Assembly: GCA_041675865.1 (NCBI GenBank)
Contig: JBAYTA010000028.1
Span: 1 to 21,190, forward strand
Length of the DNA: 21,190 bases
Source of the DNA: DUVT01 sp041675865
GTDB lineage: Bacteria > Bacillota_I > Bacilli_A > ML615J-28 > CAG-698
Direction of reading: 5' to 3'
The position numbers and the translations under genes are program-made. The notes beneath the pieces were generated by a model that saw nothing but the letters and a program-made list of their open reading frames with translations, was not told the origin of the DNA and made no database searches. Each line of letters begins with the position of its first letter. Position 1 is the first letter of the stretch. Positions 8,146-15,202 of the stretch are shown in pieces.

Positions 8146-8472
8146 TTGTTAAATAATGTAATTTTAGTTGGTCGTACAGTTGAAGACTTAGAAGTCATAA
8201 CTACTGATAACGGCCTAAAGACTTGTAAGATGGTACTTGCTTGCCAAAGACCATTTAAAAATCAAGAAACACATGAATATGATACTGATTTCATAACTGT
8301 TCAATTATGGCAAGTAGTTGCAGAAATGACATCGCAAAATTGTAAGAAGGGCTCAACTGTAGCAGTAAAGGCCAGACTAGCTACAAGAGTTAATGATGTA
8401 AATGGAACTAAGATTAAGATGATCGAAGTTATTGGTGAGAGAGTAATTTATATTAATACAAAAAAAGATTAA
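8146..8472 (+). CDS. ssb: Short single-stranded DNA-binding protein
   Basis: A 108-residue OB-fold protein of the bacterial SSB family. The opening LNNVILVGR, the FITVQLWQVVAE strand (the place of the usual F/W-x-x-V-x-x-W core) and the KGSTVAVKARL strand fit the family; these normally form a tetramer that coats single-stranded DNA. It ends at KKD directly after the OB fold, with no glycine/proline-rich linker and no acidic DDDIPF-type tip, so it probably does not recruit partners as the replicative SSB does. It resembles short secondary SSBs such as Bacillus SsbB. The start is TTG: an in-frame TGA lies immediately before it, and GAGG at 8136-8139 is 6 bases upstream. It is a single-gene unit with its own promoter and a hairpin behind it. 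Confidence 0.88.
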   Translation: MLNNVILVGRTVEDLEVITTDNGLKTCKMVLACQRPFKNQETHEYDTDFITVQLWQVVAEMTSQNCKKGSTVAVKARLATRVNDVNGTKIKMIEVIGERVIYINTKKD

Positions 8473-8528
8473 AATTAATAATATCCAATGTTAATTTTTC
8501 ACACAATTCAAATTAATACACGCTTTCT

Positions 8529-8557
8529 AAGATTTGCATTTTTTAAATGCAAATCTT
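8529..8557 (+). terminator. Perfect hairpin after ssb, probable terminator
   Basis: A perfect 13-bp inverted repeat (8529-8541 with 8545-8557) with a 3-base loop lies 57 bases after the ssb stop. The following tail is T-rich but interrupted (TCATTTATTT), so termination is likely but not textbook. Confidence 0.65.
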
Positions 8558-8598
8558 TCATTTATTTAAAATTTTATAAAACTTTTTTCAAAAAATAC

Positions 8599-8627
8599 TT
8601 GCATTATATTTTTGATTTTGATATAAT
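8599..8627 (+). promoter_or_regulatory. Promoter of the tRNA-Gly gene
   Basis: TTGCAT at 8599-8604 and TATAAT at 8622-8627 are separated by 17 bases, placing the start about 14 bases before the tRNA. A second TATAAT at 8629-8634 lacks a matching -35 box. Confidence 0.75.
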
Positions 8628-8647
8628 ATATAATGCAAATATGAAGT

Positions 8648-8722
8648 GCAGGTATCGTATAATGGCTATTATGTGGCCTTGCCATGGCTAAGATGCGAGT
8701 TCGATCCTCGTTACCTGCTCCA
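8648..8722 (+). tRNA. tRNA-Gly (anticodon GCC), CCA encoded
   Basis: The sequence folds as a complete cloverleaf. The acceptor arms are GCAGGTA and TACCTGC. The D arm is short. The anticodon stem TGGCC/GGCTA frames the loop TTGCCAT with anticodon GCC. The T arm GCGAG/CTCGT has one G-U pair and loop TTCGATC. The discriminator is T and CCA is encoded at 8720-8722. It is a lone tRNA gene with its own promoter, lying between ssb and the convergent magnesium channel operon. An open frame running through this region on the same strand (8488-8691) is not coding. Confidence 0.96.
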
Positions 8723-8732
8723 TTTTGTAATT

Positions 8733-8764
8733 AAAAAAAGCAACTCTTTTATATAAGGGTTGCT
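8733..8764 (-). terminator. Terminator of the mgtE operon, possibly bidirectional
   Basis: A 10-bp stem (AGCAACTCTT, 8739-8748, with AAGGGTTGCT, 8755-8764, one G-U pair) has a 6-base loop. Read on the minus strand it is followed by seven T residues, making a strong terminator for the two mgtE genes. On the plus strand the tail is ATTTTAATTTT, a weaker signal that could still end the tRNA transcript. Confidence 0.85.
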
Positions 8765-8779
8765 ATTTTAATTTTATAG

Positions 8780-10156
8780 TTATATTATCTGGTTATATAA
8801 TAATAGTGTTGCTAGAGTATAGTATATTACAATTGCAATAATATCGATAATAGTAGTTATTAAGGGTCCGCTTGCTGCGGCAGGATCTATTTTTATTTTA
8901 TAAAAGACTATAGGAATAATTGTTCCAAATAGATTTGCACTTACAATACTAACAGATAATGCAATTGTAATGGTTAGTATTACATCTTTAAATTCTAATG
9001 TGGAATTAGAATTATTTAAGACTAAATAAGCAATTAGGATCGAAATAGATGCTATTATAATACCTGTAAATATACCAATTAAAAATTCTTTTAAGATATG
9101 AATTGTGATTTTGCTTTTATTGTTTAATTTATCTTTTGCTATTTCACTTATTGTAACAGCTAGGGATTGGGTCCCACAATTTCCTGCTAGACCTAAAATA
9201 AGTGGTTGAAAAACAACTAAGATTGATAGGACATCAATTTGAAAAATATAATCAAATCTTGAGATTACAATCGCTATTGCTATATTTAAGAATAAGAGAA
9301 GAACTAGCCATGGAAGTCTATTTTTAACCGATAATAGTATTGTATCTGTTGCTTCACCAACATCTGTTACAGCCGCAAACTTAATATAATCATCTTCAGA
9401 TTCTTCATAGAATGCATCAAGAGCATCATCCATTGTGATAATACCTTTAAGGATACCATACTTTAAAACAGGTAAATTATAAATATCATATTTTTTAATA
9501 ATACTAGTTACATGCTCTAGGTTGTCATCAATATTTACATGAACAAAATTAGTATCCATAATATCATCAACTTTTGTTGGTGATTTTGTTTTTATTATTT
9601 TCTTTAAATCAAGTGTACCGAGTAAATTATTATTTTCATCGACAACAAAACTTGTAGTTATACTTTCTACTTCTGGCGCTCTTGCAACAATTTCTTTCAT
9701 TATTTTCTTTATATCACTACCTTTTGTAATTGATATAAAATTAGTGTTCATAATTGATCCTGCTGTATTTTCTTCATATGTAGATAATTCAGCAATCTCC
9801 TCTTTTTGCTCATCACCTAAGAGTTTAAAAATTGTTGTTTGTTTTTCTTCATCTAATTCTTGGATAACATCAATTGCATCATCTGGCTCCATTGTATTAA
9901 TAATGGATGCAATTTGTTTATCGCCTAATGGTTCAATAATTGCTAGGGCATCATCACTATCTACATAAGCAATGATTTCTCCGATTTCTTCATCTGTAAA
10001 CAGTGAATGAATTTTAATTAAATCATAATCACTTAAAGCAAGGAACACTTGGGAAAGTTCATATTCATGTAAATCTAGTAATTTGTTTCTTAGTAAAACT
10101 AGATCATCAGTTTCAGAAATAAAATCTAATATTTCTTGTAAATTAAAATTAGCCAT
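8780..10156 (-). CDS. mgtE: Magnesium channel/transporter, MgtE family (copy 1)
   Basis: A 458-residue MgtE-type Mg2+ channel of the cytoplasmic membrane, full length for the family. It has an N-terminal helical-repeat domain (about 30-130), a CBS pair (about 134-252) that senses cytoplasmic Mg2+, a plug helix near 262-280, and five membrane helices (about 281-301, 308-335, 355-380, 392-417 and 427-456). The pore segment QPLILGLAGNCGTQSLAV and the last-helix motif SGPLITTIIDI carry the family-typical ion-binding aspartate (Asp438). The ribosome site AGGAGGT lies 7 bases upstream and overlaps the TAG stop of the preceding mgtE copy, so the two are cotranscribed and probably coupled. It is the second gene of the minus-strand operon and ends 16 bases from its terminator. 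Confidence 0.94.
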   Translation of the reverse strand: MANFNLQEILDFISETDDLVLLRNKLLDLHEYELSQVFLALSDYDLIKIHSLFTDEEIGEIIAYVDSDDALAIIEPLGDKQIASIINTMEPDDAIDVIQELDEEKQTTIFKLLGDEQKEEIAELSTYEENTAGSIMNTNFISITKGSDIKKIMKEIVARAPEVESITTSFVVDENNNLLGTLDLKKIIKTKSPTKVDDIMDTNFVHVNIDDNLEHVTSIIKKYDIYNLPVLKYGILKGIITMDDALDAFYEESEDDYIKFAAVTDVGEATDTILLSVKNRLPWLVLLLFLNIAIAIVISRFDYIFQIDVLSILVVFQPLILGLAGNCGTQSLAVTISEIAKDKLNNKSKITIHILKEFLIGIFTGIIIASISILIAYLVLNNSNSTLEFKDVILTITIALSVSIVSANLFGTIIPIVFYKIKIDPAAASGPLITTIIDIIAIVIYYTLATLLLYNQII

Positions 10157-10168
10157 TTTTAGTACCTC

Positions 10169-11524
10169 CTATATTACCAAATTAAACAACAATGCAGCTA
10201 AAGAAAAATAGATAAGGATTGCTACAATATCATTTAATGTAGTTATTAAAGGACCGCTGCCAACAGCAGGGTTAACTTTTAACTTGGATAGCAATATCGG
10301 AAGAATCGCACCAAAGAATGATGAAGTTATAATTGTTATTCCCATAGAAAGTGATACTACAAGAGAAACTAAGAAAATTGAATAACTGGTTTTGTAGATA
10401 GTAAGGAATAGGGAACATACAATGAATGCAATAACCATTAGGAATAATGAATTTATTATATTTATTCTTATTTCCTTCTTTAAATGTTTTTTTATTTCTT
10501 GTTTATCTATATTACTATCAACTAGTCTTTGAATAGTAACAGCAAGAGACTGTGTTCCTACATTACCAGCCATATCGAATATTAGTGTTTGAAAAAAAAC
10601 TAAAATTGTAACTTGCTTTATGACTTCTTCAAATAAACCCATTAAGTTTGAAGTTATTACACCTATGAAAAGAAGGATGATTAACCAAGGAAGTCTTTCT
10701 AATAATCTTTTTAAAAAACTTTTTTCGCTTAAATTTTCTGTACTTACACCTGCTAAGCCACCATATTTAGTATCTGCGATATCAGAAAATATTTCAAAAG
10801 CATCATCACTTGTAATGATTCCAACTAATCTGTTATTATCAGTAACGGGTAAGACATCTAGTGAGTAATTTCTAATTGTCTTAGTAGCAGCTGCTAATGG
10901 TTCATTAATATCAATTGATACAATATGATCATCCATTATTTCGTCAACAAGCTTAGGGCTTCTTGCAATTATTAAGTCATTTAAACTAATCTCACCTACT
11001 AACTCCCCCTTTTTTGTTACAAAGATTGGATCTATAAATTCAAATTCGTCTGCTTGAGCTACTAGTTTTTTCATAGCTTCTTTCACATCAATCCCTGTTT
11101 CTACGCTAATATAGTTTGTAGAGATAATACTACCTACTCTATCTTCTCCAATCTTAGAAATATAGTTTAAATTCTTTTTTGTTTCTTCACTTAAATTATC
11201 GATATAAATACTTTTTAATTCATCATCATATATATCATTTAAAATTACTGATACATCATCGATTTCCATATTTTCTAAGATATTACTAACAGTTTTTGGA
11301 TCCAATTCTTCAAAATAATCAATAGGATTGTTGAGGTAAGAAAATAATAATGCTAATTCATAGCTGTCTAAAGCATTATAGATTTTTTCTCTAGCATTTT
11401 TATCTAATTTAGAAAAGAGTATGCTTAAGTCAGCTGGATGAAATGCGAGGCATTTTTCTTTAATAGTTAATAAATTATCTGATTTATAGATATAATTAAT
11501 TGTATCTTTGATTTTCTTTTTCAT
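10169..11524 (-). CDS. mgtE: Magnesium channel/transporter, MgtE family (copy 2)
   Basis: The first gene of the minus-strand operon, 451 residues with the same order of domains: N domain (about 28-128), CBS pair (about 130-248) and five membrane helices from about 279. Asp432 in SGPLITTLNDI matches the family-typical pore aspartate. It is clearly divergent from the copy behind it. The pore-entry segment reads QTLIFDMAGNVGTQS, with Thr for Pro and Asp for Gly relative to QPLILGLAGNCGTQS. The two are therefore old paralogues and not a recent duplication. AGGAGGT lies 6 bases before the ATG. A TATAAT-like box on the minus strand at 11552-11547 may be its promoter, but I see no good -35. The 128-base gap to cca is too short for a typical M-box leader. 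Confidence 0.92.
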   Translation of the reverse strand: MKKKIKDTINYIYKSDNLLTIKEKCLAFHPADLSILFSKLDKNAREKIYNALDSYELALLFSYLNNPIDYFEELDPKTVSNILENMEIDDVSVILNDIYDDELKSIYIDNLSEETKKNLNYISKIGEDRVGSIISTNYISVETGIDVKEAMKKLVAQADEFEFIDPIFVTKKGELVGEISLNDLIIARSPKLVDEIMDDHIVSIDINEPLAAATKTIRNYSLDVLPVTDNNRLVGIITSDDAFEIFSDIADTKYGGLAGVSTENLSEKSFLKRLLERLPWLIILLFIGVITSNLMGLFEEVIKQVTILVFFQTLIFDMAGNVGTQSLAVTIQRLVDSNIDKQEIKKHLKKEIRINIINSLFLMVIAFIVCSLFLTIYKTSYSIFLVSLVVSLSMGITIITSSFFGAILPILLSKLKVNPAVGSGPLITTLNDIVAILIYFSLAALLFNLVI

Positions 11525-11618
11525 GAAAATACCTCCTATTATATTGATTATACCATAACTAAGTAATTTGAAAAACAGATTTTATCAACTTTTAAATCTT
11601 TAAAAATTATCTAAAATA

Positions 11619-11627
11619 TGCTATAAT
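11619..11627 (+). promoter_or_regulatory. Extended -10 promoter of cca
   Basis: TGCTATAAT is a perfect extended -10 element, 25 bases before the cca ATG. The -35 position holds only TTTAAA. An AGGAT ribosome site lies at 11639-11643. Confidence 0.65.
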
Positions 11628-11652
11628 AATTTTAAGATAGGATGTGTTATAG

Positions 11653-12855
11653 ATGAAATTACCTAATTATGTTATAACTGCAATTAACCTACTTGAAAGA
11701 AATGGCTATGAAGCTTATGTTGTTGGTGGAGCTGTTAGAGATTATTTAATGGGTATGACTCCTCATGACTTTGATTTATCTACAAATGCAACTCCTATTG
11801 ATGTGAAAAAAGTATTCAAGAGTTATTTTGTAATTGATACAGGAATAAAACATGGAACTGTCTCAGTTATGATAGATAAACATCTCTTAGAAATAACAAC
11901 CTATCGCTTTGAAGAAGAATATACTGATTATAGAAGACCAAATGAGGTCCACTTTATTAAAAACATAAAAGAAGATCTTATAAGACGTGATTTCACAATC
12001 AATGCTATTTGTTTTAATAAAGACATTTTAGATTTAGTTGGTGGAATTAATGATTTAAATTTAAAACTAATAAGAGCTATTGGAGACCCTATAAAGAGAT
12101 TTACAGAAGACCCTCTAAGGATTTTAAGAGCTCTTAGATTTGCATCAGTACTAGATTTTAAAATTGAAGAAAATACAAAAACAGCAATAATTAAAAACTT
12201 CTCATTACTAGAAAAAGTATCAAAAGAAAGAATTAATAGTGAATTTTCAAAAATATTACTTGGAAAAAATTCTAAAAATATATTATTAGAGTATAAAACA
12301 TTACTAGAAGAATATGTTTTAAGAACCAATATTAATGAGACAAATATTATTGCAAGTACATATTTAGAAAATGATTTAATCTTAAGACTTGCTTGTCTTT
12401 TTATTGATTTTGATTATAAGGAAATTGAAGAAAAATTGCTAGCTTTAAAATATCCTAAAAAACATATTAAAAAGATAGTCCTGATTATTGAAAATTATAA
12501 CCTTGATTTAAATATAGATAAACTTGGTATAATGAAAATATTAAAAAAAGTAGATTATGATATAATTGGCCTTATTATAAAAATTAAATATGCGTATTTA
12601 AAAGTAGAGAATCAAAATTCTAACATTTTAGATTCTTATGCATATATATATAAGAGTTTAAAATCAAAATATCTCAAACTTAAAGATTTAAAAATTAATG
12701 GCAAAGATTTAATTGAGATTGGTTTTAAAGAAGGAATTGAAATTAAATATGTTTTAGAAAAATTATTAGATGAATGTATTAGTGGACTTGAAAATGAATA
12801 TGAAGTTTTAATTAAAAAAGCAGAGGAATATAGGAACGAGATTTATAAAACTTAA
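11653..12855 (+). CDS. cca: tRNA nucleotidyltransferase (CCA-adding enzyme family)
   Basis: Class II nucleotidyltransferase of 400 residues that adds or repairs the 3' CCA of tRNAs. The head domain shows GGAVRD (25-30), the metal-binding pair Asp39 and Asp41 in PHDFDLSTNATP, RRDFT (111-115) for nucleotide selection, and the EDPLRILRALRF motif (152-163). The C-terminal body and tail are lysine-rich and helical. Because the one tRNA in this window already encodes CCA, the enzyme may serve mainly in repair or for other tRNAs. Poly(A) polymerase I belongs to the same class, but the size and motif spacing favour a Bacillus-type CCA-adding enzyme. It is divergent from the mgtE operon and is followed 11 bases later by a membrane protein gene. 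Confidence 0.93.
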   Translation: MKLPNYVITAINLLERNGYEAYVVGGAVRDYLMGMTPHDFDLSTNATPIDVKKVFKSYFVIDTGIKHGTVSVMIDKHLLEITTYRFEEEYTDYRRPNEVHFIKNIKEDLIRRDFTINAICFNKDILDLVGGINDLNLKLIRAIGDPIKRFTEDPLRILRALRFASVLDFKIEENTKTAIIKNFSLLEKVSKERINSEFSKILLGKNSKNILLEYKTLLEEYVLRTNINETNIIASTYLENDLILRLACLFIDFDYKEIEEKLLALKYPKKHIKKIVLIIENYNLDLNIDKLGIMKILKKVDYDIIGLIIKIKYAYLKVENQNSNILDSYAYIYKSLKSKYLKLKDLKINGKDLIEIGFKEGIEIKYVLEKLLDECISGLENEYEVLIKKAEEYRNEIYKT

Positions 12856-12866
12856 GGGTGATGATT

Positions 12867-13520
12867 ATGGATTTAATGAAAAAACATCAGATAAAGAAAA
12901 AGTTATTTGCTTTAGCTGGAATTTTAATTCCACTTTATACATTAACTTTTTCATATAAAGGACCATATGGAGATCTAATCTTAGTAACTTTCTCGCAAAT
13001 AGGTGCTAGATATGGTGCGATTGAACAATTAATATTATGGGGAATAATGACATCATTATATTATTTTTCCTTTTTATCTTATTTGTTTGCAATGAGTGGT
13101 AAAAGTTCAATTACTTTAAAAGCACTTTTAAGTATAACTTGTATTACTTTATTAGTTACTGTATTTTTACCATATGCTCCATCTATGTTTAAGATTACAT
13201 CCAAATTTCATAATTTTTTGGCTTATATTACAGCTGCTAGTGTTGTAGCTTTACTATTGATTTTTATCATTCAGCTAAAACCAATAGATTCAAAACTATT
13301 TTATAAATCATTAGCAACTTATACATTATGTTTATTAATAGTTTTATATTTTTTACTTACATATGGAGTTAGTAGTTTGTTTCAAATTGTTTTAAGTGCC
13401 ATAATGTGTATATTGATGTTTGTTTTATTATTATATATTGAAAATTCAAAGAAAATTGATATTTATAAAAATCTATATAAAGATTCTCATGAAGACACAA
13501 TAAATATGGATATTTTCTAA
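12867..13520 (+). CDS. Six-helix membrane protein, possibly DUF998-like
   Basis: A 217-residue integral membrane protein with about six hydrophobic helices (about 14-30, 52-75, 82-103, 114-136, 147-168 and 170-193) and a short charged C-terminal tail. The order of helices, the TFSQIGARYG segment after the first helix and the HNFLAYITAA segment at the fourth recall DUF998-type proteins, whose function is not established. That resemblance is tentative. No transporter or enzyme motif is visible. I chose the ATG at 12867 over GTG 12858 and ATG 12861, because AAGGGTGAT just upstream serves as the ribosome site and overlaps those starts. It is 11 bases behind cca and probably cotranscribed with it. 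Confidence 0.8.
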   Translation: MDLMKKHQIKKKLFALAGILIPLYTLTFSYKGPYGDLILVTFSQIGARYGAIEQLILWGIMTSLYYFSFLSYLFAMSGKSSITLKALLSITCITLLVTVFLPYAPSMFKITSKFHNFLAYITAASVVALLLIFIIQLKPIDSKLFYKSLATYTLCLLIVLYFLLTYGVSSLFQIVLSAIMCILMFVLLLYIENSKKIDIYKNLYKDSHEDTINMDIF

Positions 13521-13525
13521 TAATG

Positions 13526-13559
13526 TAGCCTAAATTTGCTTTGTAATTGCTTTAGGTTA
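13526..13559 (+). terminator. Weak hairpin after the cca operon
   Basis: TAGCCTAAA (13526-13534) pairs with TTTAGGTTA (13551-13559), with one G-U pair and a 16-base loop. There is no proper T-tract, so it is a doubtful terminator. The rest of 13560-13643 shows nothing I can name apart from a TATAAT at 13630 without a -35. Confidence 0.35.
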
Positions 13560-13643
13560 TATATTTGAATAAATATGTAAGGATTATTTAAAACGATTAG
13601 AGAAGGAATTTTGGGTGTTTAAAAATTACTATAATAATTTTTG

Positions 13644-13672
13644 TTGAGAAAAGAAGAAAATAAGAGTATAAT
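13644..13672 (+). promoter_or_regulatory. Promoter of the HdeD-like/CvpA operon
   Basis: TTGAGA (13644-13649) and TATAAT (13667-13672) are spaced by 17 bases. The predicted start at about 13679 leaves a 5' leader of only about 9 bases before the ATG at 13688, containing GGGG as the only ribosome-site candidate. Confidence 0.72.
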
Positions 13673-13687
13673 AATTTCGGGGTAATA

Positions 13688-14290
13688 ATGTCTAGATATA
13701 TAAAAAATAATTTACTATTAATAATTTTAAGTTTCATATTTATTCTTTTAGGAATTGTATGTATATTAATAGATGCATCAAGTATAACATTACTATTTTC
13801 AATCCTTGCGCTTATCTATTTAGTAATGATTGGTTCATGGATGATCTATTCTAGTTTTAAGTATAAAACTTACTTGGAAAAGAATGATCTATTTATTAAT
13901 AAACCATTAGGATATTTAATTCAAGGAATTGTAATGATGCTAGCAGGGATTCTAATTGTAATTTATAATACTTTCCTGACAAAGTTAATCATTGGAATTA
14001 TTTTAATTATTTTACCTTTAATTACTTTAATTACTCATGAAAATAAAAAAGTTTATTTTAAAAATAATTTTTGGAAGTTTATTGTTGGTTTAATTTTTAT
14101 ATTTGCCATCGATTTAATATTGGAAATAATATTTATTATTATAGGTGTTGGATTTATTCTTTTTGCTTTATTTATTATCTATTTATTAATAATTAATTAT
14201 AAAGATAAGAATTATCCGAATATAATAACAAAATATGTGATGATGTATATTGTAAAGCGAAATAAAACATATGATGATATAGGAGAATAA
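13688..14290 (+). CDS. Small polytopic membrane protein, HdeD/DUF308-like
   Basis: A 200-residue membrane protein with about six hydrophobic segments. It shows two helical hairpins of the kind (LGIVCILIDASS, LAGILIVIYNTF, IIGVGFILFALFII) seen in HdeD/DUF308 proteins, which repeat a glycine-centred G-x-x-L-I unit. The match is by pattern only and the function is unknown. The C-terminal 35 residues are polar and basic and probably cytoplasmic. It is the first gene after a good promoter, with an unusually short leader. The next gene, a CvpA-type protein, starts 2 bases after its stop, so the two are one transcript. Confidence 0.75.
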   Translation: MSRYIKNNLLLIILSFIFILLGIVCILIDASSITLLFSILALIYLVMIGSWMIYSSFKYKTYLEKNDLFINKPLGYLIQGIVMMLAGILIVIYNTFLTKLIIGIILIILPLITLITHENKKVYFKNNFWKFIVGLIFIFAIDLILEIIFIIIGVGFILFALFIIYLLIINYKDKNYPNIITKYVMMYIVKRNKTYDDIGE

Positions 14291-14292
14291 CT

Positions 14293-15063
14293 ATGGGAAA
14301 AATTGATATAGGGATTTACATTTTAATTTTAATTATGATTATAATTGGATTTTCAAAAGGGTTTTTCAAGCAAATTTTATCAACTGCAAATTGGCTAGTT
14401 TCGTTAATTCTTGCAATTGTATTTGTGAAACCATTTTCGAATTTAATGGGTAAGACTGCTCTCCAAACAACAATTGATTCTAAAGTAGGAGAATGGATTG
14501 CTTCTAAAGGAGGAGCGCTAACTATCCCATATGAACCAAGCAATGGCAATGCGCAAATATCTGAAGCTATTAGTGAAATATTAAAATTACCTAAATTTGT
14601 TGCAGACTTAATTGCTGGTGGGCTTGATTTCAATGTTCCTGAAGGAACAACATTAGTTGATATTCTTACACCGGCTATTGGTACTATTATAATGACAGCA
14701 CTAAGCTTTATTATTTTATTTATTGGTTTACTAATTATATTAAAGATTGTTATAAATTTATTTAATGTTGTATTTGACCGTGGAGTACTGGGTATCTTTA
14801 ATAAAATTTTAGGTGCTGCACTTGGTTTAGCTAAGGGTTTAATTCTAATTAGTCTTGCAATGTTACTACTTTCAACAATCAGTGGCGTAATTCCTTCATT
14901 AAATGAATTCATAATTACAGATTTAAAATTAGGTGAAGAAGGATTTAGTATAGGTAAGTATTTTTATGAAAGTAACCCGTTAATTGCTTTATTTAAAGGA
15001 TCATTTAGTTTTGATGATATTTTAAATGAACTCAATTTAACAATCCTGCCTATTATTGGTTAA
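14293..15063 (+). CDS. CvpA-family membrane protein
   Basis: A 256-residue protein with the CvpA-family layout: a first helix IYILILIMIIIGFSKGFFKQ followed by a second helix (about 36-52), a long polar extracytoplasmic stretch (about 53-125), then two or three more helices (about 129-156 and 168-200) with the GIFNKILGAALGLAKGLI segment typical of the family. CvpA was named for colicin V production in E. coli, while its Bacillota relatives are poorly understood envelope proteins. The ribosome site AGGAG is at 14280-14284, overlapping the end of the preceding gene. A strong terminator follows 6 bases after the stop. Confidence 0.85.
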   Translation: MGKIDIGIYILILIMIIIGFSKGFFKQILSTANWLVSLILAIVFVKPFSNLMGKTALQTTIDSKVGEWIASKGGALTIPYEPSNGNAQISEAISEILKLPKFVADLIAGGLDFNVPEGTTLVDILTPAIGTIIMTALSFIILFIGLLIILKIVINLFNVVFDRGVLGIFNKILGAALGLAKGLILISLAMLLLSTISGVIPSLNEFIITDLKLGEEGFSIGKYFYESNPLIALFKGSFSFDDILNELNLTILPIIG

Positions 15064-15069
15064 AATTAT

Positions 15070-15098
15070 GACTTAGATAATGTTCTAAGTCTTTTTTT
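15070..15098 (+). terminator. Rho-independent terminator after the CvpA gene
   Basis: A perfect 8-bp stem (GACTTAGA, 15070-15077, with TCTAAGTC, 15084-15091) with a 6-base loop is followed by seven T residues. Confidence 0.93.
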
Positions 15099-15100
15099 GT

Positions 15101-15128
15101 TTGCAATGTATGTTTATTGTGCTATAAT
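15101..15128 (+). promoter_or_regulatory. Promoter of the ABC transporter pair
   Basis: TTGCAA (15101-15106) and TATAAT (15123-15128) are spaced by 16 bases, and the -10 box is extended by TGC. The remaining leader of about 70 bases contains CTTGATAGAC (15129-15138) and, near 15174-15186, ATAGACTTGATT, which share the AGAC and CTTGAT units in swapped order. The ribosome site is AGAGAGGA, 15188-15195. Confidence 0.75.
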
Positions 15129-15202
15129 CTTGATAGACTAATATTAAATAAATAGTTGATTAAATTGTTATATTATAGACTTGATTAAGAGAGGACGATA
15201 TT

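Noticed and set aside
8127..8156. Nine-codon leader open frame (TTG start) overlapping the ssb start
   Set aside because: The AAGGAG site would be only 2 bases from the TTG, too close for efficient initiation. It is more likely by-product sequence around the palindrome.
8488..8691. Plus-strand open frame of 67 codons
   Set aside because: It runs through the ssb hairpin, the tRNA promoter and most of tRNA-Gly, and has no ribosome site or protein-like composition.
11525..11652. Possible M-box (Mg2+ riboswitch) before the mgtE operon
   Set aside because: The gap is 128 bases and shared with the cca promoter, shorter than a typical M-box, and I see no matching stems or terminator.
11928..12329. 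133-codon minus-strand open frame within cca
   Set aside because: It lies inside a clearly conserved coding region with intact catalytic motifs on the other strand, and has no ribosome site.
14316..14912. 198-codon minus-strand open frame opposite the CvpA gene
   Set aside because: It is a shadow of the plus-strand gene in AT-rich DNA. The plus strand has the ribosome site, family match, promoter and terminator.
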